Positions 48,372 to 61,146 of a stretch of 64,000 bases of DNA are shown here, piece by piece; within the stretch, counting starts at the first letter, position 1, and every line of letters starts with the position of its first letter. A program made the position numbers and the translations under genes. The notes under the pieces were generated by a model. The model had not been told where the DNA came from. It ran no database searches and saw only the letters and a list, made by a program, of their open reading frames with translations. The DNA is from Apostichopus japonicus. Lineage: Eukaryota; Echinodermata; Holothuroidea; Aspidochirotida; Stichopodidae. The DNA lies in the NCBI RefSeq assembly GCF_037975245.1, contig NC_092574.1, forward strand, positions 14,042,713 through 14,106,712. Reading direction: 5' to 3'.

Positions 48372-49429
48372 TCGAATTTGTAGCAAACAGCAGATATCAT
48401 ATCATATCAATGAGCATGAAAAGGGTGAACAGCTTCAAAACTGTCTGTGTGTGTAGTCAAAGGCGAGGGAGCCCAATTTGATTTGGGGAGCTGTAACGAC
48501 TTGCCCGAAAAATATATACCAATATTTTTCGCGCGCTCCGCTCGCGTTCAACATGTTAATGTCAATATCATATAAGCAAGCATCGGTTATTACATCGCAT
48601 GCCATCGTGTACCGTACGGTCCCTGAAAGTTTCGCAGTACACCGCGGGATGCCCATCTAAACAACGAAATGTCTTATGTAGATGGAGAAAAAGCATCTTT
48701 TACATTAGTAATGGCTAATTAGTCGGCAAAGCTTAGAACTTTATTTTAATTACCAAGGAGGTGATTTTTAGATTTTTTAGATGTAGCTATGTCTTGCAAT
48801 TTATTTTTCTTTCAGTATAGGTGCCCGAAAAATTCTCATCATATTGCCCGAATTTTCAGAAAAAAATATTGGACGGGGGGGGGGGGGTGGCAGCCCCCGC
48901 CTATGTGTGTAGTGTTCGGTTTCGGAAATATCTGCTATTTGTTTCATTTCCTTCAACCAAGTTTTATAATAGCCGTTATAAGAGGTTTTAATATTTGTAC
49001 ACCAATAAATGAACTGTGTCTGAATTTTCGAAAATTTCCTGACCAGCATTCTTCATCATATTTTCCTCTACTCGTGCAATTTTGGCCGGTCTGTTAGGAG
49101 TTCAAGGAGGTTTTTCTATATCGGTTGTCCATAGATGAATTTTTTGCAACATTATGGGTATGTTTTGAAGTGAGTTTATTCACGAGAAATATGAATTTTC
49201 AAATTCTGAACAAATAATGGGCTTAAAACCTTCACAAAAGTGGACTGTCGGGTATTGTGGGCCGCGACGTAGAATCACCTACAAAAGCAATGATCCACAG
49301 GACATGCGATGAGGTCGAACATGATGTGTGACTGGTGACAATCTTCAAAAAGGTTATGGATGGGGAAAAAAAGCTATTGGGAAATACTTGGTTCTCAGGC
49401 AAAAAGTGTACACCTGGTTGGTCATTTCA
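48372..49429. other. Noncoding, no gene seen
   Basis: A mosaic of repeat-like sequence with a G13 run at 48875-48887. No exon was recognised. Confidence 0.4.
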
Positions 49430-49572
49430 AGCCCGAAAAGTGCCATTTCCGGTGATCTGGGGGGTATCAAAACCAGAAATTTTCTTGTACGCTGCGCGCC
49501 AACCGATGGTGGCGCTCCGCTAAGATAGTAATTCGCGCCCCCCGGGTTAGAAAATCCTGGATACGCCCCTGA
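49430..49572. mobile_element. MITE-like right-end segment, copy B
   Basis: The same family as 48225-48371, ending AATCCTGGATACGCCCCTG. The two copies differ by substitutions and small indels. A left end with a matching target-site duplication was not found for either. Confidence 0.6.
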
Positions 49573-49900
49573 CATAGCTATATACACGTGTGAAAATGAC
49601 AATTTCACCTTAAAACTTATATTTTCAGGAAAATACAGAAAACACTTTGTTGGGAGATAGCCATCTTTCCTCTCTTCTCCGGGTGGTTTTCTGTGTGCAA
49701 ATTCAAATTCGTAAGATTCCAAATGCCTGAGACATAGGTTAACAGTAAACAACAGTCTACAAATGTCCAGTATAACCAGTACAGCCAACAAAGAAATGAT
49801 TTCAATAGGATAGCCAACCAACGATGAGATGGATACGTCCGTTTGTAGATCATAGGACTTTTAAACCTCTGATCACTGGCTGAAATCCAATTCTAGCGAT

Positions 49901-50260
49901 CAGTGGCGTAGGAAGGTACTTTTGAGTGGGGGGCTGAAGACTGATGGCCGGCCTGGGGGAGGGGTCTAAGGGGAGGGGGTGTGCCCCTCCCCTTTGGAAT
50001 TTTTTTGCATTTCCAGGTGGCCTCAGATGCAATTTGGTGCAATATAGCACACTTTAACTCCCACTCCATTTTGTAAAGAATTTTGCATTTTCACCTGGCC
50101 TTAAATGCAATTTGGTGCTCTAAATGAGATTTTTTTCTCATTTGGAAATGAAAAAGGGGTTTTCTGACTTGCGGAGCGGGGGGCGGAATGATACTTCCGC
50201 CCCCCATATTTTTCACTGGGGGGCTGGCGCCCCCCCAGCCCCCCGGTTCCTACGCCCTTG
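49901..50260. mobile_element. hAT-type MITE, complete, with 8-bp target-site duplication
   Basis: A 360-bp element begins CAGTGGCGTAGGAAGG and ends CCGGTTCCTACGCCCTTG. The terminal inverted repeats agree at 12 of the first 14 positions. It is flanked on both sides by the exact 8-bp duplication CTAGCGAT (49893-49900 and 50261-50268). CA..TG ends plus an 8-bp duplication are the hallmark of hAT-superfamily elements. There is no coding capacity, so it was mobilised in trans. The right arm contains a GGGGGGCTGG/CCAGCCCCCC hairpin. Confidence 0.88.
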
Positions 50261-50709
50261 CTAGCGATCGTTTTTTACTTTTTTAGGCTTACTGCAAAAA
50301 CTAAAAGAATGTCAAGTCGATCTTCAATTATCAAAGCGAGGGCGTATTTAGATTTAAGCGAACTGTACGTTTATGAGTTCAGTATTCTTGAATAACGCCC
50401 TCATAAAGTTGGAGACGTTGCACAATAGAAGCGTTGCCCTAGCAATACATTAGTATTATACTTGTATGTGCTAGAAGTCAACATTGAATACAGGCCACAT
50501 ATTTGATGGGAATTTCTTACCTTATGGAGTTTCATTGATACTGTCCTGGTTGTTGTAGGATTATTATGAAATCATGTTATTAATATTACTGCTTTTTGTC
50601 AAACAGTAAAAATAGATTAGAAATATAAGATTAGCAAACTAAAATTAAAGGTGTGATGAAAAATGTCGTAAATCAGTTGGATAAATATGGTATATACCGG
50701 TAGTTATTT

Positions 50710-50763
50710 GGGGGGGGGGGGTGGGGGGGGGGTAGGGAGGGTATGGAGGGGGTTGGGGCGGGC
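50710..50763 (+). other. G-rich tract, probable G-quadruplex
   Basis: G12, G10 and several shorter runs in 54 bp, strongly fitting quadruplex patterns on the plus strand. Confidence 0.5.
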
Positions 50764-51321
50764 GCATTCCAGTGATTTTTTGTTGTTAATTACTGGGTGA
50801 GAGTAAGTAAGTAAGAAATACATTACTGTTTCTATGTTACTAGCTTGCTGCCATTAAGGGAGGATGTTCACTTATTTCATTATTAATTGATTGACCATGT
50901 TAAAAAAAGGGGTGGGAGGGTAGGGGGTGTTGTTATTAAAATGATACAAACCACATATCTACCTAGAATATGAGAGTTTTATGAGATATTGAAAGTCCAA
51001 ATCCCGATTGCCAAGTCTAATATGACATAAATCACCTGTGTTCAATCGCGCCGAGATGAACTTAAATATAATGCAAACTAGAATAATACATTTGGCTCTG
51101 ACAAATAAGATCAACACGTGTATCGTGTACGACGCATGTAAGTACCGTAGCATTTGATTCATCAAAGGAACGTTTGCCCGAAACCAGACTTTTTTGGCGC
51201 CAACGTTGAATATGTCTTTGTTTATGATTGATGGACTGGTCAGAATAATTAGTAAATAATCGCTACGTTCTGTTCAAATTCCTTCCTCACAGGTTTTTCA
51301 TAATCAGTACTGAAGAGACAC

Positions 51322-51374
51322 GGGGTGGGGTAGGGTGGGTTGGGTGGGGTGGGTGAGGTGAGGTGAGGTGGGGA
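51322..51374 (+). other. GGGGT/GGTGA-rich tract, probable G-quadruplex
   Basis: At least seven GGG or GGGG runs with 1-3-nt loops, followed by GTGAG repeats. Confidence 0.5.
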
Positions 51375-53679
51375 AAGCATCAACATCATCTCAGTGGGAC
51401 ACCAGCGGCATTTAACAACGCTTTTTCCTAACCTATTATGATGTGTATGTGTATTTTATGGGTTGGGGTGCGGATTGGATGGGGTGAATATTAGCTCTTC
51501 CCTCTCCGATCAGAAGTTAGGATTGATTTGGGGTTCTGTATTTCTGAAGATTTGATTCGTTCATTTCACCAAATTTCACCGAAGAAAAATTCGACAAGCT
51601 ATATTTGCATCCTTGAGAAATGTGCACAATGCGCCGGGTTTCTTTTGTTCGCATGTCAATGACGTTACGATGAGGTAATTGGTCACATGACGTTTGTAAC
51701 AAACACTGCGCAGACAACGTACCGAGTTATTGTGAAACATAGCAGACGACACAGAAGTCACAGTGAAGAGTTGGTCAATGGGTCACGCAGACAGTAAAAT
51801 AGAGGACGCTCTATTCATTTAGCTAAAGTCTATATTTTTTTCTACATAGTTGTAATAACAGTGTTCATTTTATGAGCTGTCCTCAAACGTATTAAACTAT
51901 AGATAATACTCTTGTTAGGTTTTCGTTCGCTTCCTTATTGCCTTTTTGCCCCCTTTTGTTCTCCGTAATTTTACAGGTTAATTATACAAATGAATGGTTT
52001 AGTTCAAACAGGGGTAAACCAACTAAGCATGGTGAGAAAGTCACGTAGGGAATTTTAGTGCACACGAAAAACAAACTGAGTCCCAAGCATGCCAAAAGCC
52101 CGGCCAACCATTAAGGTAATTAAATCATGCGTTAAATCTCACAACCGGTTTCATACAAGAAAATGAAAAAGACAGTAAAAACAAATTAATGTATAAATTA
52201 ACAATAAAAAGAGTCACTTATAAGACATAAGTAAAAGAATAGATCTCTCGAAATTTGACCTACCTTATCAAAGTCAATTTAAGCCATAAGAAACATGTAC
52301 CAGAATTTAGGGTAAATATATTATGCATTAAACGATGAGCGAACGGGTTGAGGTACGAATTATTAACTCATTAACTAATTTATATTACTCATTAACTCAT
52401 TATAGCAAACATCAACACTTAATCCAGGCATACAGAGTGGTGTGCACAACGGAAGCTAAGGGGTGGGGGGGGGAGGGGGCCATTTCCCCCACCACTTTCA
52501 TCGTCAGTAAGGGGATTTTTTAACATTATTTCGGGGTAGATTAGATCACTCCTTTGGATATACACCGTCCTATTCAACCTCACAAAACATATCTATTAAC
52601 ACAACCTTGCGTATAGCGGAGCTCATTAAAGACCTAATTTATAGTATGAATAAGTCTCAGAAAGCAGCAATTTGATGTATTAACTAGTATTGTTTTCGGA
52701 AGGAGCACTCACCCTCACCCAATCTCCCAAACATCCAAGTGGACTTCACCCATTCAATGGCCACAACACTCCTTTATAATGCAAATAAAAAAAAAACATT
52801 TACAAAATCCCTATCTGAATCAGTCTGGGGAAATTAAGAATCTGCACCCTCCTTTGAAATTCTGTCACTGGACCGAAACCGCTCCTATAAAATAATGTAC
52901 ATAGGTGTAGCTTTATGTTAGAGACTTTCATGTCAGATTTGAGGTAATGTTGTAGTTTATATTGCTATAATATTTCCTCTATTCTTTTCTGCTCTCTTAT
53001 ATCATATTTTATGTGTGACATCACTTCTTAAAATCATTGGTGTTTCCTCGTTCATTTATGTTTTCGAGAATTTGAAAACCGGAAGGATGGATGGGGGTGG
53101 TAACAGCCCACCGACGGGAACAATAGAACATTTTAAGGAAGAACAAGACATTTTAGTATATATACATTGAATTACGATTATCATAATAGTAAGAAATCTT
53201 TTTCACCCCCCACCCATTCCTTCCCACCCCATGCAGTTCACGTTCATATAATGATCTAACCTTTACTGCTTCTGTTATCATGAAAACAGAAAAATCGTGA
53301 AACTATATTTTTCGACTTTTCTTTGTTTTTTCGTATTTATTCCTTACTTAAATGACTTTTTTTATGGAGCTAAGCACTCGCTTCTGAAGATGCTTATGAC
53401 ATAGTCTTTTGGTTTACAATTCTTTGTGGTGTTTCATTTTCCCCTGAGACAAACTGTTCATGCTGCAATGAAGGCTTGAAGAAAGCATCAAATCGATGCC
53501 CGAGGTTCTTTTCTTGTCCTATTGGTCACGGTTTTACCAGTATTATCCCGCTCCAATTCAAAAGTTCTAAATTCTGAACTTTTCCATATCGTACCTCAAA
53601 TTTAAATAATAATGAAACTTAATGAGTTTTCATATCAAACTTTTCTTTTATATAAAACTATCATACAAATATCATATAA

Positions 53680-53682
53680 ATA

Positions 53683-53751
<69 letters not shown>
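53680..53751. repeat. TA microsatellite
   Basis: TA dinucleotide tract of about 70 bp. Confidence 0.95.
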
Positions 53752-53754
<3 letters not shown>

Positions 53755-55451
53755 TTGATTAGGCCGCTGTTGATTGTCCATTGTTGATATCCTTTTTTTT
53801 TATTCTGGCCAACCTGCAGCCACACGATCTTGCTTTCAGTTTATGCTAACTAATCTTAAATCCGCTCCAATCATAACAACTATCTTTACATCAACCATGC
53901 AAGATTTTGCCTCACCAATTTCCCCTTTACCTATACTTGCACGTTTGATTTCTCTGTTTTAATATTAATATGGTTATTAATATGATTATTTCTTCCGATC
54001 GCTCTCTTTGATAAGGATGATTATAAATACATACAGAATATTCATTACCTATCTGTGGAGACTAAACCCACGTGTCACTTCAGCTTGTTTGTCGAACAAG
54101 ACGGAACACTTGGTCACTCTATTAATCCGACCTTTCTTTTGTCCTCTTCGGACCTCTGAAGAGTTCGTGTCAGCGAACCACGTGCCGGGAACCTCCCTGC
54201 GCTCCCATCTGCCAATCAAATGCAAGAGGATTCAAATGAATACAATAACTTCGACGAGTGAAGACGGTTAAACATATCTTGTAAAAGGATATCATTTTTT
54301 GCGGCCCTTTGTAAGTGCAGGGATTTATGAACAATAGTTCTCCATTTCTGGAAATCCCTTAAAATTAATAAATTTCCTCTTAAAATACGCCCACGGCGTT
54401 CCATGGACCGGTCACTAGCGCAGGTGTTTTGGTTGTCATAGAGATAGCCAATCCACCTTACATTTTTCTTTTTTAGGTTTCCTCTCGGATGGGGAGACAC
54501 AAATCGGAGATGACAACCCCTTATTTAGCCTTAATCTATTAGCTCCATCTTTTAGAAAACATGTAGCCTTCTTCCTTCTTATTCCGACTCAGGGTTTACA
54601 GTTTTTCTTCAAAGAAAAGCTATCTATTAGACTAAGCTTACCTTAAGATCTAAATAACCAAACTCCCTTCCATTAATTTTGTATACAGAATTAAGGTGGT
54701 TCTAGGATTTAAAAAAACAAAGGTAAGCGCTGAAGTCGTAGAAGCCAACTCCCATGTAGGTGTTGGAGGGTCTGAAGCCCCCTTCCCATCCCCCATCCCC
54801 ATAAAAAACAATCAACAATTAACATGTATTACTGTTCTAAAAGCCGCATTTTTGGGGGTATGGGGTTGTAAAGGGCTTGTACATCCCCACTAAACCCCGT
54901 AAATCCGCGCCTGCAAATTGTGGTTAGCCCATGTTCAGATGATAATTTCTGAATTACTAACTAACTAACCTACGTTTATAGACTAGTCTTTATGTGACCA
55001 TTATTCATACACTTTCTAGCATATTATGGGTCAAGATTGATGATCTTTTAAAGTTCGTACCGATTGCTATAGTCGAACATGGTTGTCTTTTCAATGACAA
55101 CGTTTTGATGACGTCACAATGACTAGATCAATACAGACCAATGACATTGATTGATGTAAACTGCGATATGCGTAGAAACAAAGTCAGACTAAAACAAACA
55201 AACAAAACAAAACAACTGGCGTTGGCTATACAGGTCGGCCAATAGCTTATATTGTTGGATAATTAATAACGTTGAAAACAATCATCTAATTATCAAATTT
55301 CAGCGTCTTTTTGTCACCATCTTTCGTCAGAATATGTAGTTTATGCTGTCACATTACCTTCAGTGGTGTAAGTACGTTTATTGAACTGCCACTCTTGCTT
55401 GGCGGGATGAGGCTCTAGTGACCTCTTGTGATGCGTACAGGATTGTGAAGA

Positions 55452-55553
55452 ACAACTCCCTCCTTCCCTTCCTCCAACCTCGCCCCTTTCACACACCTTC
55501 CCCTTCCTCCCACATCCCCCTCCCCTTCCCCTTCACCTCCCCTCCTCGCTCCA
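55452..55553. repeat. Polypyrimidine (CT/CCT) tract
   Basis: About 100 bp almost wholly C and T, with TTCCCC and CCTCC words and few interruptions. Capable of triplex DNA in principle. Confidence 0.7.
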
Positions 55554-57863
55554 TTAAAGATTTCCTTTACAAGATACAATAGATTACAAATCATTTGAGG
55601 AAGTTGCAAGGTTTCTTCATTGTGTATTACGATTATTGAGATGGAACAATTACACATTTAACATAAATGTAATCATTGCATTTGAATGATTTAGAGACCA
55701 TTTTTTCTTTCTTTTTCTAGATGTATATTCGATACAGTTATATATGTAAATGTGTAACAGAAATAACATATTATTTAATCCTTAGCTATACTTGACAATA
55801 ACCGAAAATAAACTTCTTCTTGAAAATCATGAAAACCTGCTTATATGTCAATATACCCCCCCCCCCTTTTTTTCACCGGCAGAGTACACATACATATTCT
55901 GAGCCCTCCTCCAACTTCTGCTGTCCCCTCCAATCCTCCTCCTCCCCCTCCCCACTAATCACTTATGTTAGAATATAGGCGCAACTGGTACTACTACTGG
56001 AGAATAAATTTGGTCCAGACGGCCTCCGTAGATTCCCTCTTCATTTTAAATCATTTGGGAATGCAGTCTTTTACTCGCCAAATATTACTTTTTAACGGTC
56101 CATTAAGCTCCAATATTTACGATCACCGTACACGGTGATTGCACGGTTCTTTAGAACTCACCATCCTGCTGGTCATTTGGTCGTGAGACGGTTGAGAGGT
56201 ATTTATTGCTGAAATCAGTGAACGGACGGTCCATTGAAAACGGCTGCTAGTATCACAATTGTTGATTGACTCATTTAATCCGTGACTTTAAACCAAACAA
56301 TCTAATTGACTTGGGATATAGTTGTGACCTTTATGGCGTATTTATGATTTGGATAAACAAGGGTTACTCAAGCCGAAGCCAAATTATTATTATTATTATT
56401 ATTTTCTTTTGTTCTTTCTCTCTTGACCGTTTTCGAAAAGGTTCATTTAATAAGCATCCGGCCAGCAATTACAGAAAGAAAGGGAAAAAAAATAAATGAC
56501 AAATCATAAAACACCATTTTATGGTTCTTTTAGCAATTATTGAAGAAAGTTTTTTATTGGAATGACCAATGGCGATTCCATATGGCCAAATTGACTTTGG
56601 TCAGTTTTTGATTGTTTTGAACACACAATTGACTGACATATTGTCTAGGGTTGGCAAACAACAAAACTATATTCATCAAAAGGAGAGAAAGTGAAAACCC
56701 ATTAAAACCACCTTAGTTTTTTGGAGATAATTTGACAGGTTGTTGACTTCTACTCTCAAAGATAATGAAATAAAATTTAAAACACTTTATTTTCCAAAAA
56801 AAAGTGTTTCATTTCGAACTTTTTCTAAACTGTAATAAAAGAATAATTTAAATATGAAAATTTGGCTGGAAAATGGAACTGACTTACCTTCTAAACCTTA
56901 TAAAATGATTGGTGATGTATTTTATTAAGGTATGAACTTCACTTTAAGGTCAACAAAGAATCAATGCATTTTGAGAACAGATATATGCTGCCCTCTATTA
57001 TGTCCATTCAAGTATTCGAAGGGGAATCTTTGAATTTACCTGTTCATAAGATTGTGTAAAAGTAACTTTGGGAGGCTGTCCCTAAACTTTAAAAAACAAA
57101 AACAATTTCTACGTGTAAAATTATGATACCGTGGTTATCGCGTGTAAAAGTAACGTTCTAATAAGCACCCTCTGCAGATCTGTTCAAAAAATAATAATAA
57201 TTATCACTTTTGTATTTTCATTCTTTTTCTGCCATCTAATTAGCATAGTATTTTTACCTTTGTCTGTTTGTTTTATATGACCATCCGCTATTTTAATTGG
57301 AGATATTCAAGTTGAAAAACATAATTTGCCATTGTAATATTAATGTAACCCGTAGCGTTTGATATGGATACATGGATACATGGATATATGGATATCTACA
57401 TTGATCAGAGGAATACACTGTGTTTGACTCAGCAGATGAAAAGGAAATACTTTCGAATAATATAATAATAGAAAAACAGAAAGATAATTTAGTTTTAGTT
57501 TTCTTTATACAATTTTCATCTAATTAGGTTTAGGTCTAGATGAGGCTGTGGGGAGCCTATGCAGGTTGATTCCTGTATGATTAGCTGGTTCATTCGGTGT
57601 TTATAAGTTTGTCTCAATTTGTCGTATTTGGGGAACAAACCAGATTTTCCAAAACAAACTTCGTAATACGCCATTTGTTTCCAGATATCGTTCCTTGGTA
57701 GGAGAAATTATTTACGAACAAAGCCTGCTTATAGATTTGTTTTCCTTCTACGAAACTGTGATTTGAGAGATTCAGATACGATAGATTGTACCTCGTGGAA
57801 AATTCGAAGGTAATGATAATGTTAGTAATTCAGTATGAAGCAGTATTTTGTGGTGACACCCTA

Positions 57864-57922
57864 CCTTTCCCCCTCCCTCCCTTCCCTCCCCTCCCCTCCC
57901 CCTTGTCCCCTCCTCCCCATCA
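57864..57922. repeat. Polypyrimidine tract
   Basis: About 58 bp of CCCTC/CCCTT repeats with near-complete strand asymmetry. Confidence 0.75.
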
Positions 57923-58485
57923 CTTTTCATAACTTGAGGGAGGACACATATGCTTCGCAACAATAGGGAAGGAAATAGAAAGACATCTAACCCCTCCCCT
58001 TTTTTAAACCCTTTTTTAATCTTTTTAAGGGCATCTGTTTCTACCTCCCATTCTCTTCCTCCATCCGTTCAATTGTTACAAAATGACTCATTTGACTTTT
58101 TTCTTGGTTTGATAAATTTGAATTACTTGCCGGCAGGAAAGAAGAGATTTGCTCAATTGAGATCAGTTGAAATCGGAAATCAGAAATCAGTTGAAATCAG
58201 AAATCATAAATCGACAGGAAAAGCAACAGAAAGTTATACCCTTAATGAGGGCGCCCTTTAGAAAATAATGAATCCCCTTTCCTTTTCCTTTTTGCGTGTC
58301 AGTTATATTGATCTGAGATTGGATATCTCGTCCAAAGTATTCAAAACTAAACTTAATGATAACAATAATTGCTTTGAATTCCAGGTAAGTGAATATATCT
58401 TTTGTTTCAGTGGAATCTGTCAAAGACTATACATGACCTATGTGTAATTTTAATATGTAAACTTATCACAGATCAAAGAAATTAT

Positions 58486-58568
58486 TTTTCCTAACGGGAT
58501 TCGAATCAGTGACGTCAGGATTACATGGCCTATACGCGGTACTGACTGAGCTATCCATCCCTTAGCTA
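58486..58568 (-). mobile_element. tRNA-like element (SINE head or decayed tRNA)
   Basis: The minus strand reads GGATAGCTCAGTCAGTAC (box A) and, about 30 bp later, GATTCGAATCCC (box B), both close to consensus. CTAAGGG and CCGTTAG at the edges could pair at six of seven positions, but the spacing to box A is two or more bases too long for a tRNA, and the anticodon arm does not fold cleanly. A tRNA-derived SINE is preferred. Confidence 0.55.
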
Positions 58569-61066
58569 GTTGCAATCTCATAATACCTCACACACTGTGT
58601 ATGTAGGGTATCGTGGCTTCTGACTGGCACCCCCCACCACCCCTTCCAACCAACCCACCCACCCCCACACACTTCCACCCAGCAAGGAAAGGGTTCTGTT
58701 TTTGTGATTACTTTTTTATTAATTTATATACTTTTACATTGGGTATTGACTATTGTGATTTTGGCCATTTCGGCACTGGGAGTGGGTGGGGGGGGGGGTT
58801 AGGAAGGAGTAATATAGCGGAGACTTCCTGCAACGTCACCACAAGTATATGACAAAGATTCAGTCACAGCTGAGAGATTAATACAGGTCCTTAATTTCAT
58901 ATTGTAGATTGGAAACAATAGAAGCACACCAATTCTAATTCAAAGATGGACACTGTTAATCTTGATCCCCCCCCCCCGATATATAGTGCGTAATTCAAAT
59001 GAAAACCGCACACAGATGCAGAATAAATGACCCCATTGTGATCATTTCTTGGTTTTAATATACAGATCATTGAATCATTACAGGAAATATTTTGCCTCTT
59101 CTCAATTTAAAGGATTTATCATTGCTTTTACAATGAATTTTCAGTTTAGTTTTAATATCATTCAAATAATTTTAGTATAGGTCTACCTAACATGTACAAA
59201 AGGACATTCAAGTTACCACGGTACAAGAAGAAGGACCACCAAAAAATAAACAATTTATGGCGTTATAAGGACAGTCTATAAGTTCCGCCGCTCCCCCCCC
59301 CCCTTGTCATACACAACCCTTAGCCCCGCCTTTAATTAAATATTAATATTAAATATAATCCAATTTTTAATGTCGATAGTATGCGGTATTACTATTCCTT
59401 GCGTCCACGGTTCACCCAATAAACATCAAACTTATAAACATAGTTTTACAAATTATAGCAGTTGTTTAGAAACTTTTTGAGGTGGGAAAAGGGGTTTGGG
59501 AGGACTGAGGGAGGTTAAGGTATGAGCTGGGCGGGGGGCGGGTAGCGTGGGGCCGGGAAATATCCCTAGTTGCAACTCCCCATGCTACATCTAATCATGT
59601 TTATGAGATTATAGAACAAACTTGTTGGATTCTAACCCTTTAAATACCACAGTGGGTCACACAGTCGGAGTCACACATTAACAGTCACACGGTGACGGTC
59701 ACACAGTGACAGTCACACAGTAGAGGGACTATCGAAGAGGTACATTCTTCAAATGGAATTTTGTCAGTGAATTTCCTTGTCTTGTCCATAAGCTTTTCAT
59801 TGGTACACGAAACCTAAACCCACTCGTTTTACAAAATTCCCAACAAAAGTTACAGAACAACATCACGACTACACAGAGACTTAGAGAAAAAAGAAGTTGC
59901 ACTTTCTTGTTTTGTTTACAAAATAATTGCAACAAGTGTTAAGGTCTAACTGCGTGATATAAGAGATGGGTAAGAAATGTTTGGGAAAATAAAATGCATA
60001 CGTTTAGGAATAATAAAAGAAAAGTTTTCATTTTTCGGAATCTCAGTAGAGAGACAGAAAATGAGCCGTCGACACTGCAAATTACAAAATTGTGTCACTT
60101 TGACGAAAGGGAAACGCATCCCTCTCTGACCCCCCCCCCTCTCCCCTCCCTCCCTTCATCCACTAACGACGTGGTAAAACAATCGTTGTTCGGAGGTTTA
60201 AGTAACATTATTTGATATTTTATGAAATATTATAAAACATTTCCGTTAATCATATATTTGTGATATTCCCAAGCATACAACTCGTCGATAATTTTACCAA
60301 AAAATTAACAGAAAAAAATCATTCACAAGTCTTACAGATAACCACGAAAAATGAATTTTGGATATCGTACGAGATATTAAATATACAAAGAGATGGCATA
60401 CGATGTCGCGTTTGCTGCATGTATTGATATAGAATTTTGGATAAAAAAATATAATCTTTTTTTGTTTTCATGGAAAGTTTATAATCTTAATAATACTCTT
60501 ATTAATAATGAGATAGATATGACGTGATATGAAAATTAAATTCTCGGCTATTTCTACCGAAAAGTGATGTAACGACCTCCACAAGTCGGAGTTGACTAAA
60601 CATCGGTATAATTTTATTTGATGTTATCGGAAATCATATACGCATTTAATAAAATAAAATATAAGAACAGACAAAAAAAAATAGACACGCTCCAATTACT
60701 TAATCTTTTTACCTACTTTGGTGAATATGGTCATATTATTGAACAAATCGAGTACAAAAAAGACCATATTTCTTTCATCTTTTGCGCTTTGATTAATATA
60801 TCAATCAAAAATATAAATAACTCCTAAAATTGATTATAAAGTACATGTACTTTCGGCACATATTTAAGTATTTAATTTCGACAGAATGATGCCGAAAACA
60901 TTTATAGAAAATTGATTTTGTGTGTGTGTGTGTGTGTGTGGTATTTTCATTTTTATTATCTCTTGCCATTTACACCGAGGGGGGGGGGGGGTGAGACACC
61001 TCTTGTAGTGTATTATAAACGTCCATCTAACTAACGCCCACGTACTATTGCAATCTATTAAATAAA
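58569..61066. other. Noncoding, no gene seen
   Basis: AT-rich with several C- and G-runs (58788, 58967, 59292, 60130, 60979), a short TG repeat at 60919-60940 and no recognisable exon. Confidence 0.45.
59640..59725. repeat. ~15-bp minisatellite (AGTCACACAGTGACG-like)
   Basis: About five imperfect units of GTCACACAGTGAC with local palindromes (GTCAC/GTGAC). Confidence 0.8.
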
Positions 61067-61067
61067 C

Positions 61068-61144
<77 letters not shown>
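61067..61144. repeat. TA microsatellite
   Basis: TA dinucleotide tract with one TTTA interruption. Tyr-Ile frames across it are artefacts. Confidence 0.95.

Positions 61145-61146
<2 letters not shown>

Larger units (their letters stand above)
50269..53679. other. Noncoding with G-rich tracts
   Basis: Holds the G-rich tracts at 50710-50763 and 51322-51374 and AT-rich sequence. No exon or RNA gene was recognised. Confidence 0.45.
53752..58485. other. Noncoding, no gene seen
   Basis: AT-rich with a MITE-like terminal motif near 54898-54913 (reverse complement CAGGCGCGGATTTACGGGG), TGACGTCA at 55109, C12 near 55856, an ATT repeat near 56383-56403 and two pyrimidine-rich tracts. No exon was recognised. 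Confidence 0.45.

Noticed and set aside
58486-58568. Functional tRNA gene
   Set aside because: Box A and B are good, but the acceptor stem is out of register and the anticodon arm does not fold cleanly.
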